Source: Lysinibacillus_B sp050613145
Lineage (GTDB): Bacteria > Bacillota > Bacilli > Bacillales_A > Planococcaceae
Direction: 5' to 3'
Assembly (NCBI RefSeq): GCF_050613145.1
Contig: NZ_CP192507.1
Coordinates: 930,001-994,000, forward strand
Length of the DNA stretch: 64,000 bases
Part shown: positions 17,071 through 24,710 of the stretch, piece by piece
Layout of the letters: every line of letters starts with the position of its first letter
Position numbering within the stretch: position 1 is the stretch's first letter
Made by a program: the position numbers and the translations under genes
Notes under the pieces: model-generated
Told to the model about the DNA's origin: nothing
Databases searched by the model: none
Seen by the model: only the letters and a program-made list of their open reading frames with translations

Positions 17071-17472
17071 ATGAGAGTTATTCGCACAATTGCCCAAATC
17101 TGCATTTTATGGGTGTTTTATTATATTGGTGTACTAATTGTCGAGTGGACGGGGATTTTTATTCCACCGAGTATTGTCGGTCTTGTTTTATTATGGGGAT
17201 TACTGACACTAAACGTGATTAATGTCAAATACATTCAAGATGGTGCCGGCTTTTTAATTGCTTTTTTAACATTATTTTTTATTCCATCTACGGTTGGAGT
17301 CGTGGAATACCCTGAATTACTAACGGTGTCAGGACTTTTACTCGTTTTAGCTGTATTTTTAAGTACCGTGATTACCATTATCATAGCGGGAAAAGTGAGT
17401 CAGTTTATCGAACAGAAGGAGCAGGCGGTAAAGGAGGAAGCAGAGCATGCTAGCATTACTCATCATCATTAG
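17071..17472 (+). CDS. LrgA/CidA-family holin-like protein
   Basis: A 133-residue protein with four hydrophobic segments and the CidA/LrgA pattern (ILWVFYYIGVLIVEWTGIFI, PPSIVGLVLLWGLL, FIPSTVGVVEY). The start at 17071 has GAGAGGGGG about 8 bases upstream; an ATG 33 bases earlier is in frame but without a site. It overlaps the LrgB gene by 26 bases. LrgAB/CidAB were first described as holin/antiholin regulators of murein hydrolases; in B. subtilis the PftAB (YsbAB) pair transports pyruvate. That second role fits the carbon-metabolism context but is an inference. Confidence 0.85.
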   Translation: MRVIRTIAQICILWVFYYIGVLIVEWTGIFIPPSIVGLVLLWGLLTLNVINVKYIQDGAGFLIAFLTLFFIPSTVGVVEYPELLTVSGLLLVLAVFLSTVITIIIAGKVSQFIEQKEQAVKEEAEHASITHHH

Positions 17473-18124
17473 TACAATTATATTATTTATGATCCTTCAA
17501 AAAATCTATTTAAAAGTAAATCATCCGTTTTTCTTACCTTTATTATCGACGACGTTTATTACGGCAATTATTTTAATTGTGTTTAATATTCCGTATAGCA
17601 CATATATGCAAGGTGGGGAGTGGATTCAAAAAATGCTAGGGCCCGCTGTTGTTGCTTTAGCCTATCCATTATATAACCAGCGTGAGCTAGTTTATAAATA
17701 TAAATATTCGATTCTATCTAGTTTAGTAGTAGCAATGCTATCTGGCCTTAGTAGTGTATATGTATTATTGAAACTGTTTAAAGCGAGTGATGCATTTATG
17801 TTGACGGCTTTGCCGAAATCGTTAACAACACCAGTAGCAATGCAGGTGAGCAGTACGATTGGTGGCATTGCGCCATTAACGGCAGTACTCGTAATGGTGG
17901 CGGGGTTTACAGGAGCCATTTTTGGACCTTTTCTATATAAAATTGCGCGTATTGATACAGCGATTAGTCGCGGGGTATCAATGGGTAGTGCAAGTCATGG
18001 CGTAGGGATTTCAAAATTAAAAGAATATGGTGAGGAAGATTTATCGATTGGTTCACTCTCTATGGGGCTTAGTGCAGTATTAGGCGCATTTATCTGTCCA
18101 ATATTTGCAATGCTCATCATGTAA
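17447..18124 (+). CDS. LrgB-family membrane protein
   Basis: A 225-residue LrgB/CidB protein with about six membrane segments. Conserved family blocks are LGPAVVALAYPLYNQ, LPKSLTTPVAMQVS, GFTGAIFGP and the C-terminal RGVSMGSASHGVGISK segment. It is the partner of the preceding LrgA-like protein, translated from an overlapping frame preceded by AAAGGAGG. See that entry for the two proposed roles of such pairs. Confidence 0.88.
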   Translation: MLALLIIISTIILFMILQKIYLKVNHPFFLPLLSTTFITAIILIVFNIPYSTYMQGGEWIQKMLGPAVVALAYPLYNQRELVYKYKYSILSSLVVAMLSGLSSVYVLLKLFKASDAFMLTALPKSLTTPVAMQVSSTIGGIAPLTAVLVMVAGFTGAIFGPFLYKIARIDTAISRGVSMGSASHGVGISKLKEYGEEDLSIGSLSMGLSAVLGAFICPIFAMLIM

Positions 18125-18230
18125 ATAGAGGCTTTACAAGTTTAATGAGCTAATCGAGATTTTGATGAAGCGAGTGAATTAGAAAAAAGTATGTTATGGA
18201 AGGTGGTAACAGCCGCTCTTTTTAGCTAAT

Positions 18231-18266
18231 AAAAAAACTTGAGGGCAACTTACCCTCAAGTTTTTT
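18231..18266. terminator. Bidirectional terminator, lrgB / speA
   Basis: ACTTGAGGG and CCCTCAAGT form a 9-bp stem flanked by seven A on the left and six T on the right, so it works for lrgB on the plus strand and for speA on the minus strand. Confidence 0.92.
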
Positions 18267-19734
18267 AGAAAATTGCACGACGTTCTTTAATGACGCGGAT
18301 ATTTTGTAATGTTGCATCTTCTGGTCCCTGTACTGGCAGACCTGCTTCTATATTCATTTGAATATATTTAATGTTATCTTGTGTAATCACTTCGCCAGGA
18401 ATAAAAATTGGGATTCCTGGTGGGTACACCATAATAAATTCAGCAGAAATGCGATCATGAGCTTCTGAAAGTGGAATGACTTCTGTCTCTGCATAAAATG
18501 CATCACGTGGAGACATCGCAAGTGCTGGAATTTCAGGTGCTTTTACGTTAGGTATCTTAATCGCTGCTTCAGAGTCAAATGCTTGCGACATGCGTATTAA
18601 AGCATTCACGAGGAGATTCATTTCCTTTTTCGTATCACCAAGTGTTACTAAACATAGGATATTATATAAATCTGATAACTCGACTTCAATATTAGCATTT
18701 TGGCGTAACCATTCCTCTGCAGTATGTCCTGTAATCCCTAAATCTTTTACGCTAATCAATAGCTTGCAAGGGTCCATATCAAATGTTGCAGAAGAGTGAA
18801 GCTTTTCACGACCAACACATGTTAAATGTGGAATGGCATTAATCCGTTTTCGCGTATCTTTTGCCAAACGAATGGCATCATCAATTAAATCATGACCATG
18901 TACAGCTAATTGGCGACGTGCGCAATCTAAAGAGGCTAGTAATGGATAGGATGTTGATGTTGTTGTGAGCATCGAAAAGATCGACTGTGCACGTTTAGCA
19001 GAGACACGTCCTTCACGTATATTTAAGATGGATGTCCCTGTCATGGAGCCGCCTAGTTTATGCACACTTGTGGCTGCCATATCAGCACCTGCTTGCATTG
19101 CTGATAGTGGAAGCTCGTCATGGAATTTAATGTGTACACCATGTGCCTCATCGACAATAACAGGAATATCACGGGCATGTACGATTTCAACGATGCGTTT
19201 TAAATCAGCAGCAAAGCCAAAATACGTTGGGTTAATGACTAAAACAGCTTTCGCATCTGGGTATTTTTGTAATGCTTTTTCTACTGATTCTGGTGAAATT
19301 CCATGAGAAATACCTAATTCAGAGTCTACTTCGGGATGAATGAAAATCGGAATTGCACCTGCAAATACAATTGCCGACATAATCGATTTATGAACATTCC
19401 GTGGTACTAGAATTTTATCACCTGGGCCGACGACGGTCAGAACCATCGTCTGAATTGCGCCACTAGTACCTTGAACGGAAAAAAATGTATGATCAGCACC
19501 GAAAGCTTCTGCAGCAAGGGCTTGTGCTTGCTTAATCGCTGCTTTAGGTGAATGTAAATCATCTAGCGGAGCAATATTGATTAAATCAATTGATAAAACG
19601 TTGTCGCCGACGAACTCTCGAAACGCCGGGTCCATACCGGAACCTTTCTTATGGCCTGGAATATGGAACTGAATTGGATGTCTGTTTCGATGCTTGAGTA
19701 AAACGTCGAACAATGGAGTCTCTAACTGTGACAA
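18265..19734 (-). CDS. speA: Biosynthetic arginine decarboxylase
   Basis: A 489-residue PLP enzyme of the Orn/Lys/Arg decarboxylase group (fold type I). It makes agmatine, the precursor of putrescine and spermidine. The start region SQLETPLFDVLLKHR and IQFHIPGHKKGSGMDPAF match B. subtilis SpeA closely; the PLP Lys is in ATSVHKLGGSMTG and VIVDEAHGVH supplies the cofactor-binding Asp. The start is TTG at 19734: AGTGAGGTGG ends 8 bases before it and the product then aligns with SpeA (490 residues). A GTG four codons upstream overlaps the ribosome binding site. The neighbours pdhD and yktA are those of B. subtilis, although about 16 kb has been inserted on the pdhD side. Confidence 0.92.
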   Translation of the reverse strand: MSQLETPLFDVLLKHRNRHPIQFHIPGHKKGSGMDPAFREFVGDNVLSIDLINIAPLDDLHSPKAAIKQAQALAAEAFGADHTFFSVQGTSGAIQTMVLTVVGPGDKILVPRNVHKSIMSAIVFAGAIPIFIHPEVDSELGISHGISPESVEKALQKYPDAKAVLVINPTYFGFAADLKRIVEIVHARDIPVIVDEAHGVHIKFHDELPLSAMQAGADMAATSVHKLGGSMTGTSILNIREGRVSAKRAQSIFSMLTTTSTSYPLLASLDCARRQLAVHGHDLIDDAIRLAKDTRKRINAIPHLTCVGREKLHSSATFDMDPCKLLISVKDLGITGHTAEEWLRQNANIEVELSDLYNILCLVTLGDTKKEMNLLVNALIRMSQAFDSEAAIKIPNVKAPEIPALAMSPRDAFYAETEVIPLSEAHDRISAEFIMVYPPGIPIFIPGEVITQDNIKYIQMNIEAGLPVQGPEDATLQNIRVIKERRAIF

Positions 19735-19778
19735 CGCAGGTACCACCTCACTTAAATTAAATTTTTAAAAACAAATGA

Positions 19779-19807
19779 ATTATAGCACCTATTGCATCGT
19801 GTGACTA
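19779..19807 (-). promoter_or_regulatory. Extended -10 promoter of speA
   Basis: On the minus strand TAGTCA (19807-19802), 17 bases, then TATAAT (19784-19779) preceded by TG one base away (TGCTATAAT). The leader would be about 45 bases. Confidence 0.6.
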
Positions 19808-19878
19808 TATGTAAAGTTAGAAAATTCGTCTTATTTAATAGCGAATAAAAAAATTTAAAAGAAAAAGGGGTCATTTTA

Positions 19879-20838
19879 ATGAATTGGGAGACACGTATAA
19901 CAAAATTATTAAATATAAAATATCCAATTATTCAGGGTGGACTTGCATACTTAGCGTATGCAGACTTAGCTGCGGCTGTATCCAATGCAGGTGGACTTGG
20001 TCAAATTACAGCAATGAGTTTACCATCGCCAGAAGCACTAAGAGAAGAAATTGAAAAAGTACGTACGTTAACGGACAAGCCATTTGGGGTAAACTTTGCC
20101 ATTGGTATGTACGGTAAAGGGTATGAGCCAATGGTTGAAGTCGCAAAAGAAATGAATGTACCCGTCGTGACGATGACAGGTGGCAATCCAGCACCTATTT
20201 TCGATATTTTAGAAGGTAGCGATTGTAAAAAACTTGTATTAGTCGCAGCACGTCGTCAAGCACAAAAAGCAGAAGAGCTAGGTGCAGATGCGGTGATGGT
20301 CGTTGGACAAGAAGGTGGAGGGCATCTAGGGCGTGATGATGTTGGGACGATGGTACTTGTACCACAGGTCGTAGATAGTGTATCCATTCCGGTTATTGCC
20401 TCTGGAGGAATCGGTGATGGGCGTGGTTGGATGGCCGCACATGCGCTTGGTGCAGAAGGAATTGAAATGGGCACACGATTTATTGCGACAAAGGAATGTG
20501 TGCATGCATCTGACGTGTACAAGCAAGCGCTATTAGACAGTGTAGAAACTGATACGACGGTGATCAAGCGTTCAATCGGTGCACCAGCACGGGCACTTCG
20601 TAATGAATTTACGGAACAAATTTTAAAAATTGAAAGTGAAACACCAACGTATGAGGCATTGAAAGATTATATTAGTGGTAAAGCAAATAGACGCTATATT
20701 TATGATGGCGATATAGCACAAGGGTTTGGCTGGGCTGGTCAAGTAACCGGAATGATTCATGATATCCCAAGCGCAGCGGAACTCATCGAGCGAATGGTTG
20801 TACAGGCTACAGAAATCCGTTTAAAATGGGGGCAGTAA
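19879..20838 (+). CDS. Nitronate monooxygenase-family flavoprotein
   Basis: A 319-residue TIM-barrel FMN protein of the nitronate monooxygenase / FabK family. Conserved parts are YPIIQGGLAYLAYADLAAAV at the N-terminus, the glycine-rich GQEGGGHLGRDD loop and the phosphate-binding IASGGIGDGRGWMAAHALGA. Family members either oxidise toxic alkyl nitronates or, as FabK, reduce enoyl-ACP. Without a fab context nitronate monooxygenase is the safer name. The ATG follows AAAAGGGG. It is inserted between speA and yktA relative to B. subtilis. Confidence 0.85.
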   Translation: MNWETRITKLLNIKYPIIQGGLAYLAYADLAAAVSNAGGLGQITAMSLPSPEALREEIEKVRTLTDKPFGVNFAIGMYGKGYEPMVEVAKEMNVPVVTMTGGNPAPIFDILEGSDCKKLVLVAARRQAQKAEELGADAVMVVGQEGGGHLGRDDVGTMVLVPQVVDSVSIPVIASGGIGDGRGWMAAHALGAEGIEMGTRFIATKECVHASDVYKQALLDSVETDTTVIKRSIGAPARALRNEFTEQILKIESETPTYEALKDYISGKANRRYIYDGDIAQGFGWAGQVTGMIHDIPSAAELIERMVVQATEIRLKWGQ

Positions 20839-20905
20839 TACAGAAAGGCCATTATCGATCTATAGGGTGAAATGGCTAGAAAGAACAACGAAGGTAGGTT
20901 ACAGC

Positions 20906-21175
20906 ATGGAATATTCGTATCCATTATCAACGGATTGGACAACGCAAGAAATGGTAGACGTTGTACATTTTTTTGAGGCAATCGAAGCAGCGCATGAAAA
21001 AGGTATTAAGCGTGAAGTATTTATGGCGAGGTATCGTCGTTTTAAAGAAATTGTTCCATCGCAAGCAGAGGAGAAAACCATTTTCCGTGAATTTGAGCAA
21101 GCGAGTGGCTATGTGGGTTATAAAGCGGTAAAAATGGCTAAAGAATCAGCAGACGGACAGATCATTCGTCTATAA
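20906..21175 (+). CDS. yktA: UPF0223 family protein YktA
   Basis: An 89-residue soluble, charged protein of the UPF0223 family: SYPLSTDWTTQEMVDVVHFF at the start, then REVFMARYRRFKEIVPSQAEEK and FEQASGYVGYKAVK. No function is established. The start at 20906 has GAAGGTAGG 7 bases upstream; the in-frame ATG 39 bases earlier lacks a site. Position next to speA and the ykt genes agrees with B. subtilis. Confidence 0.88.
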   Translation: MEYSYPLSTDWTTQEMVDVVHFFEAIEAAHEKGIKREVFMARYRRFKEIVPSQAEEKTIFREFEQASGYVGYKAVKMAKESADGQIIRL

Positions 21176-21180
21176 AGACA

Positions 21181-21222
21181 AAAGGTGTAGTAATCGTGAG
21201 GGACGATTACTACACCTTTTTA
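21181..21222. terminator. Terminator between yktA and the ferrochelatase-like gene
   Basis: A perfect 17-bp stem (21181-21197 with 21203-21219) closes a GAGGG loop and ends in T5. Convergent genes lie on both sides; the plus-strand T-tract is the better one. Confidence 0.93.
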
Positions 21223-21255
21223 CGTGAATTGCTTAGATATTATTTTTCTAAAAGT

Positions 21256-22155
21256 CTATATACGTGATGCAACTAGAGTAGCGAGTGCATACACTGTATC
21301 AAAGCTATCGCCAGGAAATTCTGCTACTGCAAAGGGTACGCCTAATTCGTGACATAGTTGCTGGCACTCTTCTCCAATCTCAAAATAAGATTCGACATCG
21401 GCAGCGAGTGACAGTAATTCACATGTGACAAAGCCAGTGCTACCTGAAGCATGTAGTTCACGAATTTTATCTTTTACATCTGGCTCTAGCCAATTTGCTT
21501 TCCCGCCAGAAGAACGATAAGTAAGATGGAAGTTACGAATATTCGACTTAGCAGCAATTGCTGTTGCTAGCTCTGTAAATTGCTTCACATAGATCGCATT
21601 GCGTTCTGGATCAATTGGTTGGCTGTGCACAGTAAATAAGATGTGGGCATTGTCCTGTGATGCAAGTGGTAACCAATGCAATGCACGTGTTACACGTTCA
21701 GTATAAACATTCACAATCCCTTCATCTGTATGCCAATCTGTTATAGCGATATGCTTTATATTGTTTTGTGCAACTAAATCGGCTACTTCTTGATGCACGG
21801 CGCCACCACCAGATGCAGAGAAAATCGGGTTAATGGATAGCGTAACGATTGTCGTTACACCGTCATTTAGTGCCTGTTTTACAGCATCCTGCACGAATGG
21901 TGAGGTATGTTTATAGGCATTGTAAACTTTTATAGGCTCCTCCAGACGACGATTGAGTAAGGTTTCTAAACCTCTAGCAATACGTTGGGTAGAAGAGGCA
22001 ATAAAATCCGGGAATCCAGACTTTTTAAACGATGCCTCAATTTGTTCCATCATCGGTGTTGGAACAGGCTTGCCATTGAGAATATGGCTAAAATATGTAC
22101 GAACATCATCGATTGATGTTGGTGCACCATATGCATAATAAATGATACCAATCAT
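21256..22155 (-). CDS. Ferrochelatase-like protein (CpfC/HemH paralogue)
   Basis: A 299-residue member of the ferrochelatase family. The N-terminus YYAYGAPTSIDDVRTYFSHI parallels B. subtilis HemH, His177 in FTVHSQP matches the metal-inserting His, the WLEPDVKDKIREL block is kept, and Glu255 in ADVESYF aligns with the catalytic Glu. Differences from HemH are the loss of the GGxSPL motif (SGFPDFIAS) and of PVGF (ELLS). Bacillus HemH inserts iron into coproporphyrin III and is encoded with hemE and hemY; this gene stands alone, behind a Fur-type box, so it is probably a second, iron-regulated paralogue. AAAGGAGTG precedes the ATG. Confidence 0.82.
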   Translation of the reverse strand: MIGIIYYAYGAPTSIDDVRTYFSHILNGKPVPTPMMEQIEASFKKSGFPDFIASSTQRIARGLETLLNRRLEEPIKVYNAYKHTSPFVQDAVKQALNDGVTTIVTLSINPIFSASGGGAVHQEVADLVAQNNIKHIAITDWHTDEGIVNVYTERVTRALHWLPLASQDNAHILFTVHSQPIDPERNAIYVKQFTELATAIAAKSNIRNFHLTYRSSGGKANWLEPDVKDKIRELHASGSTGFVTCELLSLAADVESYFEIGEECQQLCHELGVPFAVAEFPGDSFDTVYALATLVASRI

Positions 22156-22215
22156 GTGTTGTACACTCCTTTCAACTCATAGTATATAAAATATAATTTA
22201 AATTGTGCACTTAAA

Positions 22216-22230
22216 TGATAATCATTTTCA
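22216..22230 (-). promoter_or_regulatory. Fur box upstream of the ferrochelatase-like gene
   Basis: TGATAATCATTTTCA matches the 7-1-7 Fur consensus TGATAATNATTATCA at all but one fixed position. It lies 60 bases upstream of the start at 22155, just before a candidate TATACT -10 (minus strand), a usual place for iron-dependent repression. Confidence 0.72.
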
Positions 22231-22291
22231 ATATTTTTTAAAAAATAATTAACAGACATGTCATTATTCCACACATCTGTTAATACAATAA

Positions 22292-22918
22292 TTATTTTCC
22301 AACGAAAATATTGTAAATTAACAGTAAATCATCGAATGTTTTTTTCGTAAATTGCATAAACTCATCAGAAGAAAGGTTAATTGCATCATCAGCTGCGATA
22401 TGTCGACCTACTAACAGTTCACCTTTTTTTACATCGCGCAAGCGTATAATAAGTGTCTCAAGTTTTTCACTACGTGCTTCCCCTAATTTTATGGCATCTG
22501 GGGACATATGATCACCTGAAATAATGTAATCATCACTTAATTGATTAAATGCATCAATATTTTGCAATAAGCGTTTGGCCATCTCAGCTTTTTGAGGTGC
22601 TTCGTAAATGATAGCGGTAACAATAAATAAATGACTATTCCACAAACCGATTTGAAAATGTGGTAATGCTTTGTAGCCTCGCTTATAAGGGGCAAAAGCT
22701 ACCCAAGAATCTTTTGGAGGATTTACAGTTCGACGTGCATGCTTGGCAACGTGATGGAAAAATTCATCTCCAGTTTTAGTACTTAAATAATTGGAAAAGA
22801 TTTCACCTAGTGTATGGAATTTAGGACGAACAATGGTAGTCAATGCTTCCATGCGCTCATCTAAACCATTTATTTGAAAAACATTAAAATCCTCCGTCGT
22901 CCACTGTACATTACTCAA
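22292..22918 (-). CDS. yktB: UPF0637 / DUF1054 protein YktB
   Basis: A 208-residue soluble protein of UPF0637. Recognisable blocks: FNVFQINGLDERMEAL, HVAKHARRTVNPPKDSWVAF, RGYKALPHFQIGLWNSHLF. The function is not known. The start is TTG at 22918 with AAAGGAG 9-10 bases upstream; no ATG is better placed. Order yktA, yktB, yktC is as in B. subtilis with the ferrochelatase-like gene inserted. The Fur box at 22216-22230 lies downstream of this gene and is not its promoter. Confidence 0.88.
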   Translation of the reverse strand: MSNVQWTTEDFNVFQINGLDERMEALTTIVRPKFHTLGEIFSNYLSTKTGDEFFHHVAKHARRTVNPPKDSWVAFAPYKRGYKALPHFQIGLWNSHLFIVTAIIYEAPQKAEMAKRLLQNIDAFNQLSDDYIISGDHMSPDAIKLGEARSEKLETLIIRLRDVKKGELLVGRHIAADDAINLSSDEFMQFTKKTFDDLLLIYNIFVGK

Positions 22919-23040
22919 AATTAATAACTCCTTTCGATTTTTAGGTTTATTTTAATAAGTTTTTGGGAAAAAATCATATAACACACACTTTCCATAATGT
23001 CAAAAAGTGTTGCAAAAAAATGCTAAGGAAGTGATGGAAA

Positions 23041-23238
23041 ATGAAACAGATGATTAAAATTATACGCAAAGTTGATATTGAAAAGCAATATGAGCAAATT
23101 TTGCGTCTAGAGCTGGATTATGAGCTTGCATCTCTGTATGTTGCGATGAAGGATCAAGACAATGTAGAGATGGAAAAGGCTAAAAAGCGATTAAAGGAAA
23201 TTCATGAGGAATTAGAAGGTCTCCATGCATATGCATAA
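23041..23238 (+). CDS. Small charged helical protein
   Basis: 65 residues, rich in Lys and Glu with heptad-like spacing (EKQYEQILRLELDYELASLY, EKAKKRLKEIHEELEGL), so a short coiled coil is likely. A good ribosome binding site (AAGGAAGTGATGG) precedes the ATG and a strong terminator follows. It occupies the place of a small ykz-type gene next to yktC in B. subtilis; a family name is not certain. Confidence 0.7.
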   Translation: MKQMIKIIRKVDIEKQYEQILRLELDYELASLYVAMKDQDNVEMEKAKKRLKEIHEELEGLHAYA

Positions 23239-23258
23239 CAAAAAGTTCATACCAAACT

Positions 23259-23303
23259 AAAAAATCACTTGCTGAGTGTTCGGACAGCAAGTGATTTTTT
23301 GTT
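23259..23303 (+). terminator. Terminator after the small helical protein gene
   Basis: AAATCACTTGCTG pairs perfectly with CAGCAAGTGATTT around a 10-base loop, followed by T residues. Confidence 0.93.
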
Positions 23304-23378
23304 ATACTAAACATATAGTGCAAATTTACATTCATTCATTATATAGATGGAAACAGGGAAGAGGAAGGTGGTTATACA

Positions 23379-24170
23379 GTGGATTTAAAGCGATTAGATG
23401 CATTTGCAAAAGGGATTATTTTCGAAGCTGGAAAACGTATACGAGAATCATTTACATATGATTTAGAAGTTGAAACAAAATCGAATGCAAATGATTTAGT
23501 AACGAATATTGATCGTGAAACAGAGCTTTTTTTTATTGAACAAATTCATGCATTTGACCCGACACATAAAATTATTGGAGAAGAAGGGATGGGGGAAAGA
23601 CCGGACTCTCTAGCTGGGGTTGTTTGGATTATTGACCCAATCGATGGCACGATGAACTTTGTCAAGCAACATCGCCATTTTATGATTACGGTTGGGATTT
23701 ACATTGATGGTATTGGAAAACTTGGGTACATATTCGATGTAATGCGTGAGGATTTATTTTATGCGATTGCAGGGGAAGGCGCTTGGTACAACGATTCACC
23801 GATGCGCAAACTACAACCATTAAAAATTGAAGAAGCAGTGATTGGCATTAATGCTAGTTGGGTAACACCAAACCCAAAAATTAATCATGAAAAATTAATC
23901 GAGCTCATTCGAACAGTACGTGGTACGCGTTCATATGGCTCAGCTGCAATGGAAATTGCCTTTGTAGTGAGCGGTAAACTAGATGGTTATATTTCGATGC
24001 GGCTAGCACCTTGGGATATTGCAGGTGGCATCATTATTGCACAAGAAGTTGGTGCAATCGCAACCAATTTAGAGGGAAATGATTTTGATTTAATGCAATC
24101 CGATACGTTTATCATTGCCAATCCTTCTATTCATCAACTCATACTAGAAAACTATATCGAACAGAAATAA
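23379..24170 (+). CDS. yktC: Inositol monophosphatase family protein YktC
   Basis: A 263-residue Mg2+-dependent phosphatase of the inositol monophosphatase/SuhB family. Metal ligands are in IGEEG, the DPIDGTMNF signature and WDIAGGIIIAQEVGA near the C-terminus; all key acidic residues are present. Likely substrates are inositol phosphates or related sugar phosphates. The start is GTG at 23379 following GAGGAAGGTGG. Order agrees with B. subtilis yktC. Confidence 0.9.
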   Translation: MDLKRLDAFAKGIIFEAGKRIRESFTYDLEVETKSNANDLVTNIDRETELFFIEQIHAFDPTHKIIGEEGMGERPDSLAGVVWIIDPIDGTMNFVKQHRHFMITVGIYIDGIGKLGYIFDVMREDLFYAIAGEGAWYNDSPMRKLQPLKIEEAVIGINASWVTPNPKINHEKLIELIRTVRGTRSYGSAAMEIAFVVSGKLDGYISMRLAPWDIAGGIIIAQEVGAIATNLEGNDFDLMQSDTFIIANPSIHQLILENYIEQK

Positions 24171-24172
24171 AG

Positions 24173-24205
24173 AAAGCCACCAAATGTGTAAATTTGGTGG
24201 CTTTT
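24173..24205 (+). terminator. Terminator of yktC
   Basis: AAAGCCACCAAAT pairs with ATTTGGTGGCTTT, followed by TTATT. The stop codon of yktC is immediately upstream. Confidence 0.9.
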
Positions 24206-24212
24206 ATTCAAA

Positions 24213-24366
24213 ATAAGAAAGTATAAATTTTTTCAAATTGAAAGAGTGTCTAGCGCAAGCGGCCCAGCCCCTCGTGACGTTTCGAAAGTCTCTTCGTGTG
24301 CAAGCACACTGTGAGCCTATCTCCAACGCATGTCGGGGCTAGAGAGGGCGCTTGCGCTTTTCTTAG
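24213..24366. repeat. Dispersed repeat A, copy 2 (long form)
   Basis: Shares its first 41 bases (38 identical) and last 13 bases (all identical) with the copy at 1873-1959. Inside, TAGCGCAAGCG near the left is complementary to CGCTTGCGCT near the right, and GCCCAGCCCC faces GGGGCT, so the whole element can form one long stem-loop. It fills the entire space between the yktC terminator and the end of ylaF. Confidence 0.8.
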
Positions 24367-24367
24367 A

Positions 24368-24586
24368 TTATAAAAGACCTGCTTGTACGAACTTTTTCTT
24401 TTGTTTCATACCCATTATAAAGACTACGCACGTGGCGATAATGCAAGCGATAATACCAATCATGCCAGCCGTATCGTAGGCATCTGTTCCAGCCATAAAT
24501 ACAAGAGATACGGAGAAGCCGATCCCAATCATCGAAAGCATAGCTGCGAGTGCGTAAATAAACATGACAAATTTTGCTTTATTCAT
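24368..24586 (-). CDS. ylaF: Small membrane protein, YlaF / DUF5325 family
   Basis: 72 residues with two membrane helices (FVMFIYALAAMLSMIGIGFS and MIGIIACIIATCVVFIMGM) and a basic tail KQKKKF. Such short proteins upstream of typA correspond to YlaF in B. subtilis. The function is unknown. The ATG has GAGGAGG 7 bases upstream. Its stop codon abuts repeat A. Confidence 0.75.
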   Translation of the reverse strand: MNKAKFVMFIYALAAMLSMIGIGFSVSLVFMAGTDAYDTAGMIGIIACIIATCVVFIMGMKQKKKFVQAGLL

Positions 24587-24640
24587 GAGAAATCCTCCTC
24601 TAAAGATACTATATTAAGAGAACAATGTTCAATTTCCAAA

Positions 24641-24669
24641 AAGACATTTGTGTCTACATATGCTATAAT
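24641..24669 (+). promoter_or_regulatory. Extended -10 promoter of typA
   Basis: TGCTATAAT (24661-24669) is an extended -10; AAGACA (24641-24646) lies 17 bases before TATAAT. The start codon of typA is 42 bases downstream. Confidence 0.6.
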
Positions 24670-24710
24670 AGCACAGTTAAACAACTGAAAAAAGAATATG
24701 GAGTGGAATA

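Noticed and set aside
18195..18230. GGAAGGTGGTAACAGCCGC, reminiscent of the T-box antiterminator motif
   Set aside because: It does not match the conserved AGGGTGGNACCGCG core, has no specifier stem, and lies after lrgB rather than before a gene on the plus strand.
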